Counted from the first letter of the stretch, positions 1-8,776 are shown. The stretch: DNA of 64,000 nt from Laspinema palackyanum D2c (GCF_025370875.1 NZ_JAMXFD010000022.1:1-64000); one strand, 5' to 3'. Notes: generated by a model not told the origin, from the sequence alone. Numbers and translations: made by a program.

Positions 1-190
1 TAACGACTTCAGTCGTTCTCTTCTCTTAAGTTCGTAGTAACGACTTCAGTCGTTCTCTTCTCTTAAGTTCGTAGTAAGAATTGAATTAGAAGTAATTCTT
101 GAGCTACTTTTTTCCCTTAAAGTTAACTCCCGGAAACGACTGAAGTCGTTACTACGAACTCGGATAACGACTGAAGTCGTTACTACGAAC
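1..190. repeat. Palindromic repeat cluster, two orientations
   Basis: Two copies of the unit GTAGTAACGACTTCAGTCGTT (1-80, the first cut by the window edge) are followed at about 132-190 by two copies in the opposite orientation. The core AACGACTTCAGTCGTT is an almost perfect palindrome able to form a hairpin. The same family recurs near 7.7, 19.1, 19.4, 24.1, 46.2, 56.4 and 63.6 kb. Open frames across it are by-products of the repeat and are not genes. The stretch 191-498 holds no recognisable gene. Confidence 0.9.
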
Positions 191-498
191 ATTGATACAG
201 TTTTATCATTTAAGCCTAACAATCTCTCTTTTGCTACGATTGCCACGGGTTAACTGTTGCAAATTAAACGAATAACGCTCTAGTTCTGAAAATTTTCGTT
301 AATTTACATAAATTGTTATATTTGTCAACCCCCCGAGGAATGAAACCGGGAACTCGGCCATCTGGAGACCCTTTTGAGGGGTATTGATGCCCCAGGAAAC
401 CGAATCCCGGGGGAGTGAAGTGGTGCTTATGGCCTAAAAATCGCTACAATCCAAGTAGATAAACTGTTTTTTGTGTCAAAATTTCAGCGGCTTGAGCA

Positions 499-1155
499 AT
501 GACCTCATATACTACGACAAAAGCTGACATGATAGAACTCCGGCGGCTCAAAGGCTTACTGCCGCCGGAATTGCAAAGCTGGGTCATGGTCGAAAAAGCG
601 ATCGAAGTGAATCCCCCCTTGGTTCGCAGTGAAGAAATCGGAAGCGATCAGGTGGAAGTCCAAATTGACCTAGTGAAGTGGGAACAACTCGCCCTAGATC
701 AGCGCAACTTGCTGTTTTGGCATGAAGTAGCACGCATCCAAAACGACACCATTTCTAAAGAGGGATGGGAAATGGCGGCGCTGGCGATCGGGTTAGGTGG
801 TGCAGTGGGAGAACTGTGGGTACAGGATGGTTTGCTGCTGTTGTTGGCACTGTCTCTGTGCGGCGTGGCGGGATACCGACTTTATCAGAAAAACAATGGA
901 GATCGCACCTTAAAGGAAGCAATCGAAGCGGATGAAAAAGCGATCGCCCTTGCGACTCGTTTTGGCTATTCCCTTCCCAACGCTTATAAAAGTCTCGGCA
1001 GCGCCTTAAAAACCCTCGTTGAACTCACCCCGAAAAAACGCCAGCGTAGCAAATACGAAGCCCGGTTGCAAGCGCTCAAACGCAGTGCTGCCAAAGCTAA
1101 AGCTAAAGTTAAGGCGGCGCGGGAAACTACCACGAATACGGAAAGCGTGTACTAA
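499..1155 (+). CDS. DUF3318-type membrane-associated protein
   Basis: A 218-residue protein of the cyanobacterial DUF3318 type; its function is unknown. Residues 1-90 are soluble and include the motif FWHEVARI near residue 73. Two hydrophobic segments at about 91-107 and 111-127 probably form a membrane hairpin. The C-terminal 90 residues are helical and very basic, with a Lys/Ala-rich tail. The ATG at 499 is the first in frame. The gene stands alone on this strand and converges with queE, with only 16 bases between the stop codons. Family assignment rests on recognising the sequence pattern, not on a search. Confidence 0.7.
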   Translation: MTSYTTTKADMIELRRLKGLLPPELQSWVMVEKAIEVNPPLVRSEEIGSDQVEVQIDLVKWEQLALDQRNLLFWHEVARIQNDTISKEGWEMAALAIGLGGAVGELWVQDGLLLLLALSLCGVAGYRLYQKNNGDRTLKEAIEADEKAIALATRFGYSLPNAYKSLGSALKTLVELTPKKRQRSKYEARLQALKRSAAKAKAKVKAARETTTNTESVY

Positions 1156-1171
1156 CCCCCACCGCACCCCA

Positions 1172-1984
1172 CTACAACTGACCCAACATTTTATGGGTTT
1201 GTGGGACCACTCTCACGGGTTTCAGCCATTGTTTCATCACTCCTTGCCACGCCAGCACCTTTGTGGGTGCTGGTGATTTTATGGCAGGGGTCGGGCGATC
1301 GCCAAAGTTCGCCGTTTCTCCCGCATTCAGCGGCGTCACAGGTTGCAAAAACACCGTCACGTTGGGGTTAATCCCCGCTACCAATTGCGCCGCCTGTTCC
1401 AACTCCGCCTCTAAGGTGTCATCAGAAATAATAATTTTGACAAATACTTCCACTCCGGCAGCACAGCAGAGGCTCAAAAATTCCTGATGTGCCTGCCAAT
1501 GGGTTTCTCCACTGACACTCGGCAATTTGATATCCATCCCCACCAGATCCAAATGAGGCAAAATCCTCTGCAATTGCTGGGGACGATGACCCCCAGTTTC
1601 CAAATACAGGGGTAACCCGGTTCGTTGTTTGAGTTGTGGCAAAAATTCCACCAAAAAGGGAGTATGGAGTAAGGGTTCACCGCCGGTTAAACTGATGCTG
1701 TCATGTAAACCCGGTTGATTTTGGCGATCGATCCAGTCTAGGAAGAGAGGGAGGGGGACGGGGTTGGGGTGAATTTCAAAATCGCGATCGCCGGGAGTTT
1801 TTTCAATCCGGCAGGTATCCGGTGCCGTCCAAGTATGAGCGCTATCGCAATAGTTACAGCGCAAATCACATCCGGCAAAGCGAACGAAAATTTGACGAGT
1901 CCCCACATTCAATCCTTCGCCTTGAATACCAGAAAATACTTCGATCGCTCTTACAGTGGGAGGAGCGGCAATAGTTGCAGTCAT
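1172..1984 (-). CDS. queE: 7-carboxy-7-deazaguanine synthase
   Basis: Radical-SAM enzyme that converts 6-carboxytetrahydropterin to 7-carboxy-7-deazaguanine in queuosine precursor synthesis. The N-terminal region has SGIQGEGLNVG, then the cluster motif CDLRCNYC (CX3CX2C, about residues 39-46), then the SAM-binding GGEP near residue 101. Length (270 residues) is at the long end for the family. An upstream in-frame TTG at 1990 is possible, but the ATG at 1984 gives a normal N-terminus. No other queuosine gene is adjacent, so it looks like a stand-alone unit. Confidence 0.92.
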   Translation of the reverse strand: MTATIAAPPTVRAIEVFSGIQGEGLNVGTRQIFVRFAGCDLRCNYCDSAHTWTAPDTCRIEKTPGDRDFEIHPNPVPLPLFLDWIDRQNQPGLHDSISLTGGEPLLHTPFLVEFLPQLKQRTGLPLYLETGGHRPQQLQRILPHLDLVGMDIKLPSVSGETHWQAHQEFLSLCCAAGVEVFVKIIISDDTLEAELEQAAQLVAGINPNVTVFLQPVTPLNAGETANFGDRPTPAIKSPAPTKVLAWQGVMKQWLKPVRVVPQTHKMLGQL

Positions 1985-2029
1985 GATCAATCGATGGATT
2001 CTTTACGGGATTAATGTTTTGTCTATAAC

Positions 2030-2203
2030 AACCCCGCAGGCTGAAGCCTGGGGCTATACGGACGAAGCCCGCCTGCGCGGGCTAAGATAGAAAACAGACT
2101 TGATATCCAATTCAGTTGTCTCAAGTTTTCTCTTCAGCCTGCGGAGGCAGGCTTTGTCCGTGTAGCCCCAGGCTTCAGCCTGCGGGGTTTTATTTGAGAC
2201 AAC
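2030..2203. repeat. Paired inverted-repeat element
   Basis: A 34-base arm at 2030-2063 is repeated in inverse orientation at 2156-2189 with one mismatch. Each arm itself contains the imperfect palindrome AGGCTGAAGCCT. A further inverted repeat, GTTGTCTCAA (2115-2124) and TTGAGACAAC (2194-2203), encloses the right arm. The element lies between queE and the gene at 2218-2805, contains no gene, and resembles paired REP/BIME or MITE-like elements. Confidence 0.8.
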
Positions 2204-2217
2204 CGGATTTGGTATGA

Positions 2218-2805
2218 TTAGGGGTTGTGCTTCGGTGGAACTTGGCCGAGTTTCTGCAACTGTTGTTGCACCTCTACTTCCACTATAGAAGGGATTCGAG
2301 CGATCGCCTGGACAATTTCCCTCTCCAGTTCGGCGATCGGCGTTTGTCCCGGTTTCCCCGCAGGCAGTCCATCCAAACACTGTTGTAGCGCGGTAATCAC
2401 TTCCGCCAAACTTTCCACCTCTTCCAATTCCGGGCGCTCTTTAAATTCACTCCGCAGCCGCTGTAACTGGGTCGTTACAACCGTTAGAGTTTGCTCCAAC
2501 TCGGTTGAGCGCGATCGCAGTTGTCGCACTGCCACCACCACGGGCTCAATCTCTTGGGCGATCGTCATCTTCATCGCTTCCGGGGCAATTTTCACTTCCT
2601 CCACCGCCACCCGAGATGGCATACTCTGTCGTCGGCGATTCACCAAATTCAACCCCAAAGAAACGATCACCGGCGCTGCCGCATAAATCACCTGCCCAGA
2701 AATAGCCGCCAGCACTGACCCCAGCACTACAGCCGCCAGAGAGACATATTCAGCAATATTCAGCCAGTCACGCCGATCCATCAAGTCACCCCAGGTACTG
2801 AACAT
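2218..2805 (-). CDS. Hypothetical membrane protein with coiled coil
   Basis: A 195-residue protein I cannot assign to a named family. Residues about 20-55 contain two closely spaced hydrophobic segments, probably a membrane hairpin. The rest is strongly helical with heptad-like Leu/Val/Glu patterns (about 85-130 and 155-190), suggesting a cytoplasmic coiled coil. The second Met (residue 9, MDRRDWLN) is an alternative start. No neighbour on the same strand is close enough to define an operon, and the paired inverted repeat begins just beyond its stop. Confidence 0.6.
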   Translation of the reverse strand: MFSTWGDLMDRRDWLNIAEYVSLAAVVLGSVLAAISGQVIYAAAPVIVSLGLNLVNRRRQSMPSRVAVEEVKIAPEAMKMTIAQEIEPVVVAVRQLRSRSTELEQTLTVVTTQLQRLRSEFKERPELEEVESLAEVITALQQCLDGLPAGKPGQTPIAELEREIVQAIARIPSIVEVEVQQQLQKLGQVPPKHNP

Positions 2806-2884
2806 CCCTCATTTTAAGCCTTAACCTGGAAACTCTACCGTTCCTCACGGAAACTCTCGTCCCAGAATCCTTGAGTTTTCCGGC

Positions 2885-3109
2885 TCATAGCAAATCTTCT
2901 AAATTCACTTCAATCCAATTTTGACGGTTATTGATGTTTTCAATAGCATTTATTAGCTTATCTCGGTTCGCTTTTGAACTTAATAAATATTCAGTTTCAT
3001 CAATTTCAGAAACTACAATTTTTATATTTTTACCCGCAAATTTTGTTTTAACATCATCTAAAAATTGACTATCAATTTCATTAGCATTCAATCGATAAAT
3101 AACCGACAT
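2885..3109 (-). CDS. Small antitoxin-like protein
   Basis: A 74-residue acidic protein that begins MSVIYRLNANEID and ends in an Asp/Glu/Leu-rich helix. Size, composition and layout (short beta-strand start, central ETEYLLSSKANRDKL, flexible acidic tail) resemble small cyanobacterial antitoxins of type II systems. No toxin-like gene is next to it: downstream is an 80-base gap to the coiled-coil membrane protein, upstream is the divergent trpD. It is therefore either an orphan antitoxin or an unrelated small protein. Its sequence is more AT-rich than its neighbours, consistent with mobility. Confidence 0.5.
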   Translation of the reverse strand: MSVIYRLNANEIDSQFLDDVKTKFAGKNIKIVVSEIDETEYLLSSKANRDKLINAIENINNRQNWIEVNLEDLL

Positions 3110-3300
3110 AATTGTTCCCGATTTGAGAGGCCCATCTTAAGCATAAGATAATCCTAACAGAGCCACCGCTCCAACTTCAACCCAGCCCCACTCCTGAAAA
3201 CCCAATCCAGAAATTTCCTACGAGCCTGCTTATCGCGGTAAAATCGATTCGTTTAAATCAGCAGCACCCCAACTGCTTGCCGTGCAATCCCAATTTAACT

Positions 3301-4392
3301 ATGATTGATTCTCCTTCTGCAACCGAACAAACTCCCGGAAAAATCACCTTAGACACCAACTGGTCCGAGTTATTGCAACAATTGCTCGATCGCCAATCTC
3401 TGACGATGGATCAAGCGAGTCAACTGATGACGGGATGGCTTCAAGAAGAAATCCCCCCGGTGTTATCCGGGGCCATTTTAGCCGCTTTGCAAAGCAAAAG
3501 TGTTTCCGCAGAGGAACTGGCAGGGATGGCAAAAGTATTACAATCCCAGTCTGCCTATATGGAAACTGGGACAAATTGCGAAACTCGTAAACAGGCGATC
3601 GATACCTGTGGCACCGGAGGCGATGGGGCTTCGACTTTTAACATTTCCACCTGTGTTGCCTTTGTCGCTGCTGCTGCTGGGGTTAAGGTTGCCAAACATG
3701 GAAATCGATCGGCATCGAGTAAGGTGGGTTCTGCCGATGTGTTGGAAGCGTTGGGTGTGAATTTGAATGCACCGGGTAGTCAGGCGATCGCCGCTTTAGA
3801 TGAAGTCGGCATCACCTTTCTATTTGCACCCGGTTGGCATCCGGCCATGAAAGCGGTGGCCCCCCTGCGCCGCACCTTAAAAGTTCGCACCGTTTTTAAC
3901 TTATTGGGACCTCTAGTTAATCCTGTGCGACCCACCGGACAGGTGATAGGCGTCTGTGACCCCCACTTGGTGGTGCCGATCGCCCATGCGTTACGACAAT
4001 TGGGGACCGAATTAGCGATCGTGGTGCATGGACGGGAAAAACTCGATGAAGCGGGATTAGCAGATGCCAGTGATTTAGCCATCCTTGCCAATGGAGAAGT
4101 GCAACTCAGTACCATCACCCCGGCAGAACTCGGGCTAGAACCCTCACCCACGGGAGCATTGCGAGGCGGGGATGTCGCAGAAAATGCCCAGATTTTGCAG
4201 TCGGTCCTCCAAGGTGGAGGGACTCAAGCGCAACAGGATGTAGTCGCCTTAAATGCTGCTTTAGCCTTACAAGTTAGCGGTCTGATCCCCGTAGGGGACC
4301 ATATCCAGGGCATCGCCTTAGCCAAAGAAATTCTTGCCTCCGGTGCCGCTTGGACCAAACTACAGCAATTGGTGGCATTTCTGAATCAGTAA
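3301..4392 (+). CDS. trpD: Anthranilate phosphoribosyltransferase
   Basis: Transfers phosphoribose from PRPP to anthranilate in tryptophan synthesis. The all-helical N-terminal domain is followed by the glycine-rich PRPP loop [17 protein letters not shown], then [18 protein letters not shown] and the anthranilate-site segment [21 protein letters not shown] (given here by its key residues H, R, R). Length 363 residues is typical. A TTG codon at 3277 would add eight residues, but the ATG at 3301 is the better start. It is a single gene, not clustered with other trp genes, as is usual in cyanobacteria. Confidence 0.95.
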   Translation: MIDSPSATEQTPGKITLDTNWSELLQQLLDRQSLTMDQASQLMTGWLQEEIPPVLSGAILAALQSKSVSAEELAGMAKVLQSQSAYMETGTNCETRKQAIDTCGTGGDGASTFNISTCVAFVAAAAGVKVAKHGNRSASSKVGSADVLEALGVNLNAPGSQAIAALDEVGITFLFAPGWHPAMKAVAPLRRTLKVRTVFNLLGPLVNPVRPTGQVIGVCDPHLVVPIAHALRQLGTELAIVVHGREKLDEAGLADASDLAILANGEVQLSTITPAELGLEPSPTGALRGGDVAENAQILQSVLQGGGTQAQQDVVALNAALALQVSGLIPVGDHIQGIALAKEILASGAAWTKLQQLVAFLNQ

Positions 4393-4406
4393 GATAGCAG
4401 CGGGTT

Positions 4407-4473
4407 AGAAACCGGGTTTTTTCAGAAAATGTGTTGGAATGACCCGTTAATCTGGGGGAGAAACCCGGTTTCT
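4407..4473. repeat. Inverted repeat downstream of trpD
   Basis: AGAAACCGGGTTT (4407-4419) pairs with AGAAACCCGGTTTCT (4459-4473) around a 39-base centre. A near-identical pair of arms occurs at 48753-48819 behind gvpN. It may act as a transcription end point, but no clean T-tract follows the right arm. A dispersed repeat is the safer reading. Confidence 0.75.
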
Positions 4474-4532
4474 GGTCCGTGGACTCTAAAACTTGACCCG
4501 TATCCTAGCTGGGGTCAAGTTTCAGTCACACC

Positions 4533-5108
4533 TCAATTTTGAGTAGCAGAGGTGCGAGTTCGTAACTCAATGATATTTTCCTTGATGGTGATATCGTAAC
4601 TGCCAAAAAAGTTTTGTCCTAAGAGACCCATGCCTTGGAGACCCCCTTCAACACCGGGTGGGGCGATCGTGACGAGGAGTTCTTCCAGGGTCGCATCCCC
4701 CACTTGGATTTTAGAAACTCGGCCCACTTCCATTTCCACCTCTGAAGCACTCGCGGTGGAAATTCGAGCTTTATCGAAGGGGACTACATTTAAACTGCGG
4801 GCCATTGTGGGGGTAATTAAGGTGGCACTCGCCCCCGTATCAAAGAGCATCTCGAATTTCTCTGTGCCATTGAAGATAACATCTACCACCGGAATGCCGC
4901 CCTGACGACGTTTGATAGGGATTTGAAAGACGCCGGACATGGCCCCTTCGGGGACATCTGTGGTTTGATTGGGGCAGAGGTTTCCTAATTCAATGAGGTT
5001 GCCATTGGAATCAATAGCGAAACAACCGGGATATTCCTGAGCGAGGGCGACAGGCCCCATCAATCCTAGACTGGTCACAGCAAATAGGGTAGAGAGAATT
5101 TTTTTCAT
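4533..5108 (-). CDS. Secreted retropepsin-like aspartic protease
   Basis: A 191-residue single-domain aspartic protease of the clan AA, TIGR02281-like type. Residues 1-23 form a clear Sec signal peptide (Lys-Lys, hydrophobic core, ALAQ cleavage region), so the protein should act in the periplasm or be lipid-anchored elsewhere. The catalytic motif is LFDTGASATLIT near residues 90-101, and the typical second half GLLGQNFFGSYDI follows. Such proteins act as dimers because each supplies one Asp. The substrate is unknown. It is transcribed alone and converges with trpD. Confidence 0.8.
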   Translation of the reverse strand: MKKILSTLFAVTSLGLMGPVALAQEYPGCFAIDSNGNLIELGNLCPNQTTDVPEGAMSGVFQIPIKRRQGGIPVVDVIFNGTEKFEMLFDTGASATLITPTMARSLNVVPFDKARISTASASEVEMEVGRVSKIQVGDATLEELLVTIAPPGVEGGLQGMGLLGQNFFGSYDITIKENIIELRTRTSATQN

Positions 5109-5534
5109 TAAACTTTTTCCTCTTGGCAGTTAGAGCAGAAATGGAAAGGGGGCAATGGCTAAATCCAGCCGCTCGGAATTCAGGGTAGCATTGGGCAATG
5201 CCCAACCTCCGGTGCAGATGAGTCAAGTTGGGTTATGTCTATTATGCCCGGTTGATTCAGGAAAGCGAAACCCCGGCAGCCAGACATTCACAGACCCTGA
5301 CGCCCAGGGGAAATCCACCGGGGAAGCGAACTTAGGTGAGGAAATATGGCTCACGGGGGAAAGCCAGGGAGTTGCGATCGCTTCTTTACATTACGGCCAA
5401 CAGATACGCGCCAAGAAAGCAACTCATGGAATAATAGGATCTTGCGGAAGTCAAACGGCTGGGTCCCTCATAGACTAAATGGACCCCTTACCCGTGACTG
5501 CCGAAACATGACCCCTGAAGCTAGTGAGGTTTCT
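5109..5534. other. Intergenic region upstream of carA
   Basis: About 420 bases between the divergently transcribed protease gene and carA. A reading frame at 5155-5478 on the plus strand is open, but it has no recognisable family features and no good ribosome binding site, so I do not call it. I see no convincing promoter, riboswitch or repeat here. Confidence 0.4.
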
Positions 5535-6695
5535 ATGTCTCTTTCTGCCGATCGCCCTGCCTTGCTCGTACTAGCAGATGGAACGTCCTATCGCGGTTGG
5601 TCCTTTGGAGCCACTGGCACGACCATTGGTGAAGTGGTCTTCAATACCGGCATGACAGGCTATCAAGAGGTATTGACAGATCCCAGCTACTGCGGCCAGA
5701 TCGTGACGTTCACCTATCCCGAATTAGGCAATACCGGGGTGAATCCCGACGACGAAGAATCCCAACGTCCCCAAGTGCGCGGGGCGATCGCTCGGAATAT
5801 CTGCAAGCGGCCCAGCAACTGGCGCTCAACCCAGTCCCTCCCCGACTACCTGACCCAAAACAATATTCCTGGGATTTACGGCATCGATACCCGCGCACTC
5901 ACCCGCAAAATTCGCATGGTTGGGGCCATGAATGGTGGAATTTCCACCGAAATCCTCGACCCCGCCGAATTATTAGCCCAAGTGCAAGCGGCCCCCTCCA
6001 TGAAGGGCTTAAACCTCGTCCCAGAAGTCTCCACCTCAACGGTTTACGAATGGACCGAAACCACTGACCCCCATTGGGAATTCAGTCCCCAAGCTCAAGG
6101 CATGAACGGGGAAACATTCACCGTCGTTGCCCTAGATTTTGGGATTAAGCGTAATATCCTGCGCCGTCTAGCGAGTTATGGATGTCGCGTGATTGTCGTT
6201 CCTGCCACCACTTCCGCCGAGGAAATCCTCAAGCACAATCCCGATGGGATTTTTCTCTCCAATGGACCCGGAGACCCGGCGGCAGTGCTCCAAGGAGTCG
6301 AAACCACCAAACAATTGCTGAACTCTGAAAAACCCATGTTTGGGATTTGTTTAGGACACCAAATTTTGGGACTCTCCCTGGGTTCGGATACCTTTAAGCT
6401 CAAATTTGGGCATCGCGGTTTAAATCAACCGGCAGGGTTAACGGGTCAAGTTGAAATTACCAGCCAAAATCACAGCTTTGCCTTGAGTGACGATTCTTTA
6501 AGCAGCGAGGTGGAAATTACCCATCTGAACTTGAACGATCGCACCATTGCCGGTTTGCGTCACAAGTCTCTGCCAGTGTTTTCCGTCCAATACCACCCCG
6601 AAGCGAGTCCGGGTCCCCATGACGCGGACTATATTTTCAAACAGTTTGTCGATTCCATGCGTGAATCTCGGACTGCCGCGAAAACTGCCAGTTAG
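5535..6695 (+). CDS. carA: Carbamoyl-phosphate synthase small subunit
   Basis: Glutaminase subunit that feeds ammonia to CarB for arginine and pyrimidine synthesis. The N-terminal CPSase domain contains [14 protein letters not shown]. The class I glutamine amidotransferase domain has the [10 protein letters not shown] oxyanion segment, the nucleophile in MFGICLGHQ, and the His/Glu pair in [10 protein letters not shown] near the C-terminus. The frame is open far upstream. The ATG at 5535 (386 residues) aligns best with the family N-terminus, with ATG 5508 as the alternative. carB is not adjacent. Confidence 0.95.
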   Translation: MSLSADRPALLVLADGTSYRGWSFGATGTTIGEVVFNTGMTGYQEVLTDPSYCGQIVTFTYPELGNTGVNPDDEESQRPQVRGAIARNICKRPSNWRSTQSLPDYLTQNNIPGIYGIDTRALTRKIRMVGAMNGGISTEILDPAELLAQVQAAPSMKGLNLVPEVSTSTVYEWTETTDPHWEFSPQAQGMNGETFTVVALDFGIKRNILRRLASYGCRVIVVPATTSAEEILKHNPDGIFLSNGPGDPAAVLQGVETTKQLLNSEKPMFGICLGHQILGLSLGSDTFKLKFGHRGLNQPAGLTGQVEITSQNHSFALSDDSLSSEVEITHLNLNDRTIAGLRHKSLPVFSVQYHPEASPGPHDADYIFKQFVDSMRESRTAAKTAS

Positions 6696-7189
6696 CAGGG
6701 TGCGGAACTTAAAACCGGGTAATTAATTGGCAAAATTCCTTGTCAATCGGCAATCGGACCGATTACAATCTAAAAATCTAAAGGCGCTGCTCATTGACAA
6801 ACGGCCAGAAAGCCTTTAAAATGGATCGTCGATTTGAGGAGTAAGGATTTAATCCGAGATTTGCTGGGCATCTGCGGATAATCGGGTATAATATCCGACA
6901 AGATCTGAACATGGAGCAGCCACTCGCGCCTTCCCTTAGACTTTTCCGCCCTACCTTTGAGACTTCCTTGCTTGGTTGCCGAGGTGGGTGTGGATTCTTG
7001 AGTCTAAGAGGGTACGAGTCTAATCATCCTCATCGACCTTAAACCATCAAGCGCTTTTGGAATCTTTCTAAAAGCTTTGCGGGATACCGCCGCTGTCACC
7101 TTCCAGGGTGATAGTGCCATCGCTGCATTGTCCAGCAATAGCCGGACAAATGTCGCGTAAATGTATCAGTATGCAGCTAGGAGGGCGTT
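6696..7189. other. Long leader upstream of the STAS gene
   Basis: About 490 bases with no supported gene. A TATAAT at 6887-6892 (TTGCTG at 6861, spacing wide at 20) could start a transcript with a leader of about 290 nt before the STAS gene. A 43-codon frame from about 6911 has no recognisable features. A strong Shine-Dalgarno AGGAGG lies at 7179-7184. Whether the leader is structured could not be resolved by eye. Confidence 0.4.
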
Positions 7190-7558
7190 ATTCCTGAGCC
7201 ATTAACCCTGACCGTTAGCCTAAGAGGCACGCGCGAAGTCGGGAACGATTACCAACTCTTCCGTCTCACTGGCTTACTCGATGCCTTTTCGGAAGCGACC
7301 TTTCGGAAGGCTATCAGTCAGTGTATTGACGAGGGTCCCACGAACATTATTTTGGATTTATCCAAAATAGATTTTGTTGACAGTTCTGGTTTAGGTGCGC
7401 TGGTGCAACTGGTAAAAAAAGCTCAAACTGCTGAAGGTACCTTGCAAATTGTCAGCAATCCCCGGGTGACCCAAACGGTCAAACTGGTTCGATTAGAGCA
7501 GTTTCTCTCTTTGCAGCCATCGGTGGACGCTGCCCTAGAGAAAATCAAATCCACTTGA
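7190..7558 (+). CDS. STAS-domain anti-sigma factor antagonist, ATT start
   Basis: A 122-residue STAS protein of the anti-anti-sigma type. LTVSLRGTREVG starts the first strand; the phosphoacceptor segment is KIDFVDSSGLGALV (DSSGLG), with the conserved Ser pair. In this frame there is a TAG at 7178-7180 and no ATG, GTG or TTG until 7352, which is inside the domain and would remove its first half. ATT at 7190 lies 5 bases after AGGAGG (7179-7184), so translation from ATT is the best explanation; CTG at 7208 is a second option. The partner sigma regulator is not in the window. Confidence 0.75.
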   Translation: MPEPLTLTVSLRGTREVGNDYQLFRLTGLLDAFSEATFRKAISQCIDEGPTNIILDLSKIDFVDSSGLGALVQLVKKAQTAEGTLQIVSNPRVTQTVKLVRLEQFLSLQPSVDAALEKIKST

Positions 7559-7578
7559 GTGTTTTACGCTCTAAATAG

Positions 7579-7615
7579 GCTATCCAGTTCAATTTTGATA
7601 CTGGATAGCTTGTTT
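7579..7615 (+). terminator. Rho-independent terminator after STAS gene
   Basis: GCTATCCAGT and ACTGGATAGC form a perfect 10-bp stem around an 11-base loop (7579-7609), followed by TTGTTTATTT. It begins 20 bases after the STAS stop codon. Confidence 0.75.
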
Positions 7616-7635
7616 ATTTGGAGGATGGGCCCATG

Positions 7636-7946
7636 TTTGTAGTAACGACTTGCTGTCGTTTGACCCAGGGGGAGTATGGGTCCATGTTTGTAATAACGAC
7701 TTGCTGTCGTTGCTCTCGTGTCACGGCTTAAGCCGTGACACGCACGATTGGCGGTTGAAGCGCCTGCGTAATGACTGGATGCTTTACCTGCAAGGGGGCG
7801 TTACTTGGCCTCAGCCAAGTAACGCGGTAACGACTGAAGTCGTTACTACGAACGAAGAGGACGACTGAAGTCGTTACTACGAACGAAGAGGACGACTGAA
7901 GTCGTTACTACGAACGAAGAGGACGACTGAAGTCGTTACTACGAAC
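7636..7946. repeat. Compound palindromic repeat array
   Basis: Contains two GTAGTAACGACTTGCTGTCGTT-type units, a perfect 26-bp palindrome at 7717-7742 (centre GGCTTAAGCC), a hairpin GCGTTACTTGGC/GCCAAGTAACGC at 7798-7825, and then four inverted units AACGACTGAAGTCGTTACTA joined by CGAACGAAGAGG spacers. The same order of elements recurs at 56328-56552, so this is a composite element rather than independent hairpins. No gene is present. Confidence 0.9.
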
Positions 7947-7990
7947 TTTCTCCCCCATCTCCCCCATCCGATAAGAACCCGATCGCGAAA

Positions 7991-7999
7991 TGTTATAAT
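7991..7999 (+). promoter_or_regulatory. Extended -10 promoter
   Basis: TGTTATAAT is a perfect extended -10 (TG-N-TATAAT). No matching -35 is seen at 17 bases upstream (ATAAGA). It would start a transcript near 8006, giving mrnC a leader of about 255 nt or driving a separate small RNA. Confidence 0.5.
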
Positions 8000-8005
8000 C
8001 CCCTT

Positions 8006-8160
8006 ATCCCTCGGCACGATTCACCGGGTTAAACCCGATCGCCTTGGATAGTTATGCCCTAGGGCAGAGGGAAACTTCAGGCGATCGGCTGACCTACCCC
8101 GCCTAATCCGGGGACTAGAATGTGAGGCGAGGCAGTGACCCTGGTAAAATTTTCCCTTTT
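8006..8160 (+). ncRNA. Candidate structured leader or small RNA
   Basis: Downstream of a strong extended -10, the stretch contains a perfect stem CCGATCGCCT (8035-8044) with AGGCGATCGG (8079-8088), an inner GCCCTAGGGC palindrome (8056-8065), and a second hairpin CCCCG/CGGGG near 8097-8113. It is followed by an A/T-rich run (AAAATTTTCCCTTTTC). It does not match SRP RNA, tmRNA or RNase P RNA by key motifs. A 6S-like RNA or mrnC leader are both possible. No family was recognised. Confidence 0.3.
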
Positions 8161-8260
8161 CAAGAATTCAAAACATAAAATGGTAACCCAGTTAATCCAG
8201 TTAGGGGAGTTTGGACGTGGGATCGGGAATCATTAACTCAAGTGGTTTAGTGCGGGCAGT

Positions 8261-8776
8261 ATGACAGCAACCCCAGAAGCAACAAGCCCAGAAGCTAATC
8301 TAGTCGCTGATGTCCCCCCCGGTGCTATGGCGTTTGAGCGCCAGGACTACTTGTCCCTGATGCTCCCCGTCAAAAAATTATCGGCCCCGGAAATTCAACA
8401 GCTATCACCCATCGCCCTAGCCTATCTGGGAGATGCAGTGTACGAACTGTTTATCCGCGCCTGGTATTTACGACCACCGAAACGCCAGAAGCTCTATCAT
8501 AATTGTGTGGTGTCGCAAGTGCGAGCCGAGACCCAAGCACGAATGCTGCGATCGCTCGAACCGTTCCTAACCCCGACCGAACTTGAGATTCTCAAACGCG
8601 GGCGCAATGCTGCCACGGGAGGGCCAAAACGAGTTGATGCCGCAATTTATCAACAGGCAACAAGCTTGGAAAGCCTGATGGGATATTTATACCTCACCGA
8701 TCCCAACCGCTTGATCTACCTATTCACCCAATTAAATCTCGAACCCCTCGAAAGTGGTGGCTCTACTGAACTATAA
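8261..8776 (+). CDS. mrnC: Mini-ribonuclease III
   Basis: A 171-residue RNase III-type catalytic domain without a double-stranded RNA-binding domain, the Mini-III family that matures 23S rRNA ends. The signature is [18 protein letters not shown] with catalytic Asp58 and Glu62. The downstream LKRGRNA segment and the second acidic helix [11 protein letters not shown] (E137) are also present. About 25 N-terminal residues before the domain are low-complexity. rlmB follows 82 bases later on the same strand, so two 23S rRNA-processing genes probably form one unit. Confidence 0.9.
   Translation: MTATPEATSPEANLVADVPPGAMAFERQDYLSLMLPVKKLSAPEIQQLSPIALAYLGDAVYELFIRAWYLRPPKRQKLYHNCVVSQVRAETQARMLRSLEPFLTPTELEILKRGRNAATGGPKRVDAAIYQQATSLESLMGYLYLTDPNRLIYLFTQLNLEPLESGGSTEL

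Noticed and set aside
46-246. Open frame across the first repeat cluster
   Set aside because: It is produced by palindromic repeats with no stop codon in this frame; there is no ribosome binding site or family feature.
5155-5478. 107-codon frame upstream of carA
   Set aside because: Unusual composition, no recognisable domain, no good start signal, and it lies in the region between divergent genes.
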